Source of the DNA: Bacteroidota bacterium
GTDB taxonomy: Bacteria; Bacteroidota; Bacteroidia; Chitinophagales; Saprospiraceae
DNA length: 64,000 bases
Assembly (NCBI GenBank): GCA_024642705.1
Contig: JAHEAQ010000002.1
Span: forward strand, 89,124-153,123
Direction of reading: 5' to 3'
Below are positions 62,929 through 64,000 of the stretch, piece by piece. Numbering within the stretch: the stretch's first letter is position 1; each line of letters begins with the position of its first letter. A model generated the notes under the pieces. That model searched no databases, was not told where the DNA came from, and saw only the letters and a program-made list of their open reading frames with translations. The position numbers were made by a program, and so were the translations under genes.

Positions 62929-64000
62929 ATGGAAGAAAAAGAAGTCAAAAAGAAATTGACAAGGGAGCAGCTCAAAGAAGCTTGGGTAATGTTGGGATTT
63001 ATTAAACCTTATAAATGGTATTTTATTTCTGGTTTGGTATTATTATCGATTTCAAGTCTCTTAGTAATGGTTTTTCCTTGGTTAACCGGACAAATGGCTG
63101 ATATTGCGACTGGAAATGCGAAATATGGACTAGATTTCAATAAAGTAGCGATAATTCTTTTGATTTTGCTAGTAGTTCAGGGCATCGTATCCTATCTAAG
63201 GGTAATATTTTTTGCTCAAGTGAGTGAGCGGGGAATGGCAGATGTTCGAAAAAACTTATATCGAAAATTGATTACTCTTCCTGTTTATTTTTTTGAAGAA
63301 AATAGAGTAGGGGAGTTAATGAGCAGAATTTCATCTGATGTGGATCAATTACAACAGCTATTTTCTGTAACTTTAGCAGAATTTCTTAGACAGATTTTTA
63401 TACTTATTGTAGGCATTGCTTACATCGTTTATTCTGCTCCACAACTTTCACTCGTCATGCTTGGTTCGTTTCCATTTATCGTCGTAGGAGCAGTATTTTT
63501 TGGGCGATTTGTAAGAAGATTATCTAAGAAAAGACAAGAAGAACTTGCACAAACAAACATTGTTGTGGAAGAATCATTACAAGGAATAAGAACTGTTAAG
63601 GCGTTTACCAATGAATTTTTTGAATTTTCAAGATATTCTAAAAAAATACTAAATCTCGTTGGAATATCATTGGAGCTTGCAAAATACAGAGCACTTTTCT
63701 CTACTTTTATTATTGTTGTTTTATTTGGAGGTATATTTTCTATTTTATGGTATGGTTTCAAAATGGTGGATAGTGGTAGTATGACCATTGGTGAATTGAT
63801 AACATTCATAACATTTATGGCATTTATAGGAGGTTCGTTAGGAAGTTTAGGTACTTTTTATACACAAATATTATCGACTTTAGGAGGCACGGAGCGAATC
63901 CGAGAGATTCTTAATACTGCAGGAGAATTTGATATAGATACCGAATTGGAGCAACCGCAGATTTCACCTTTGGATCTTACTGGGCACATTAAATACGAGA
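62929..64000 (+). CDS. ABC exporter, permease-ATPase fusion (3' part outside window)
   Basis: 357 codons visible, cut by the window end. After a cytoplasmic N-terminus (KKKLTREQLKEAWVMLGFIKPYKWY) come six membrane helices of the type I ABC exporter fold (about 28-50, 68-92, 145-190, 260-310) with the coupling-helix segment VYFFEENRVGELMSRISSDVDQLQQL and EESLQGIRTVKAFTNEFFE. The visible end (STLGGTERIREIL ... LTGHIKYE) leads into the ATPase domain, which is not seen. MsbA/LmrA-like lipid or drug export is the family norm; cargo unknown. Confidence 0.93.
   Translation, partial: MEEKEVKKKLTREQLKEAWVMLGFIKPYKWYFISGLVLLSISSLLVMVFPWLTGQMADIATGNAKYGLDFNKVAIILLILLVVQGIVSYLRVIFFAQVSERGMADVRKNLYRKLITLPVYFFEENRVGELMSRISSDVDQLQQLFSVTLAEFLRQIFILIVGIAYIVYSAPQLSLVMLGSFPFIVVGAVFFGRFVRRLSKKRQEELAQTNIVVEESLQGIRTVKAFTNEFFEFSRYSKKILNLVGISLELAKYRALFSTFIIVVLFGGIFSILWYGFKMVDSGSMTIGELITFITFMAFIGGSLGSLGTFYTQILSTLGGTERIREILNTAGEFDIDTELEQPQISPLDLTGHIKYE

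Noticed and set aside
1-64000. CRISPR array, tRNA, rRNA, insertion sequence or prophage
   Set aside because: No regularly spaced repeats, no cloverleaf-like or conserved rRNA segments, no transposase or phage structural gene, and no target-site duplications were seen.

Overview
This is an AT-rich chromosomal window from a member of the Bacteroidota. The evidence is a SusC/SusD pair, a one-protein hybrid two-component regulator, an ECF sigma/FecR/TonB-receptor cluster, several proteins ending in a type IX secretion (T9SS) sorting domain, a type II glutamine synthetase, and occasional promoter boxes of the form TAnnTTTG. Together with the planctomycete-type DUF1501/DUF1549/DUF1553 pair and the SDR-type threonine dehydrogenase, a Saprospiria/Cytophagia-like free-living polymer degrader is the best guess (inference). 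No rRNA, tRNA, CRISPR array, insertion sequence or prophage is visible.

Layout. 1-9.7 kb holds housekeeping and scattered genes: the 3' end of pyrF, an SDR, a beta-propeller protein, a GNAT, an exonuclease/GIY-YIG fusion, a NamZ-like muramidase lipoprotein preceded by a perfect palindrome, an HhH/beta-rich outer-membrane protein and glutamine synthetase with a clear terminator. 9.7-10.9 kb holds HMG-CoA lyase preceded by a leader with its own hairpin terminator. 10.9-17.1 kb is a signalling/uptake cluster: ECF sigma factor (TTG start), FecR anti-sigma, STN-type TonB receptor, a second FecR and a DUF4249 lipoprotein. 17.1-17.65 kb is a gene-poor gap with a minus-strand terminator that no gene explains. 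17.6-21.4 kb has a GNAT, a di-heme peroxidase lipoprotein and a sodium/solute symporter. 21.6-28.4 kb is a probable operon: sugar nucleotidyltransferase, aspartokinase, an SDR lacking the usual Tyr/Lys pair, a DUF1549/DUF1553 cytochrome and a DUF1501 protein. 28.5-34 kb has a small barrel protein, a Tat-type Gfo/Idh oxidoreductase, a DUF1080 glycoside-cleaving protein, and kbl plus tdh for threonine breakdown.

34.1-58.5 kb is a pectin utilisation locus. The minus-strand genes read GH28 polygalacturonase, CE12 rhamnogalacturonan acetylesterase, CE8-like pectinesterase, PL1 pectate lyase, SusC, SusD, a 1542-residue multidomain surface protein, DUF4861, GH105 unsaturated-uronide hydrolase and a PQQ-type sugar dehydrogenase. 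The hybrid two-component regulator is divergent at the head. The lyase, esterase, giant protein and sugar dehydrogenase carry T9SS tails, so they are probably surface or secreted. GH28, CE12 and GH105 do not, which suggests that fragments are finished in or near the periplasm after SusCD import.

58.6-61.9 kb holds a tightly coupled three-gene unit: a 791-residue protein resembling a superfamily 1 helicase that has lost its ATPase motifs, a PD-(D/E)xK nuclease-like protein and a TerB-like protein. It is the best candidate in this window for an undescribed system. The window ends with a MORN-like lipoprotein, a 54-codon gene and the first 357 codons of an ABC exporter.
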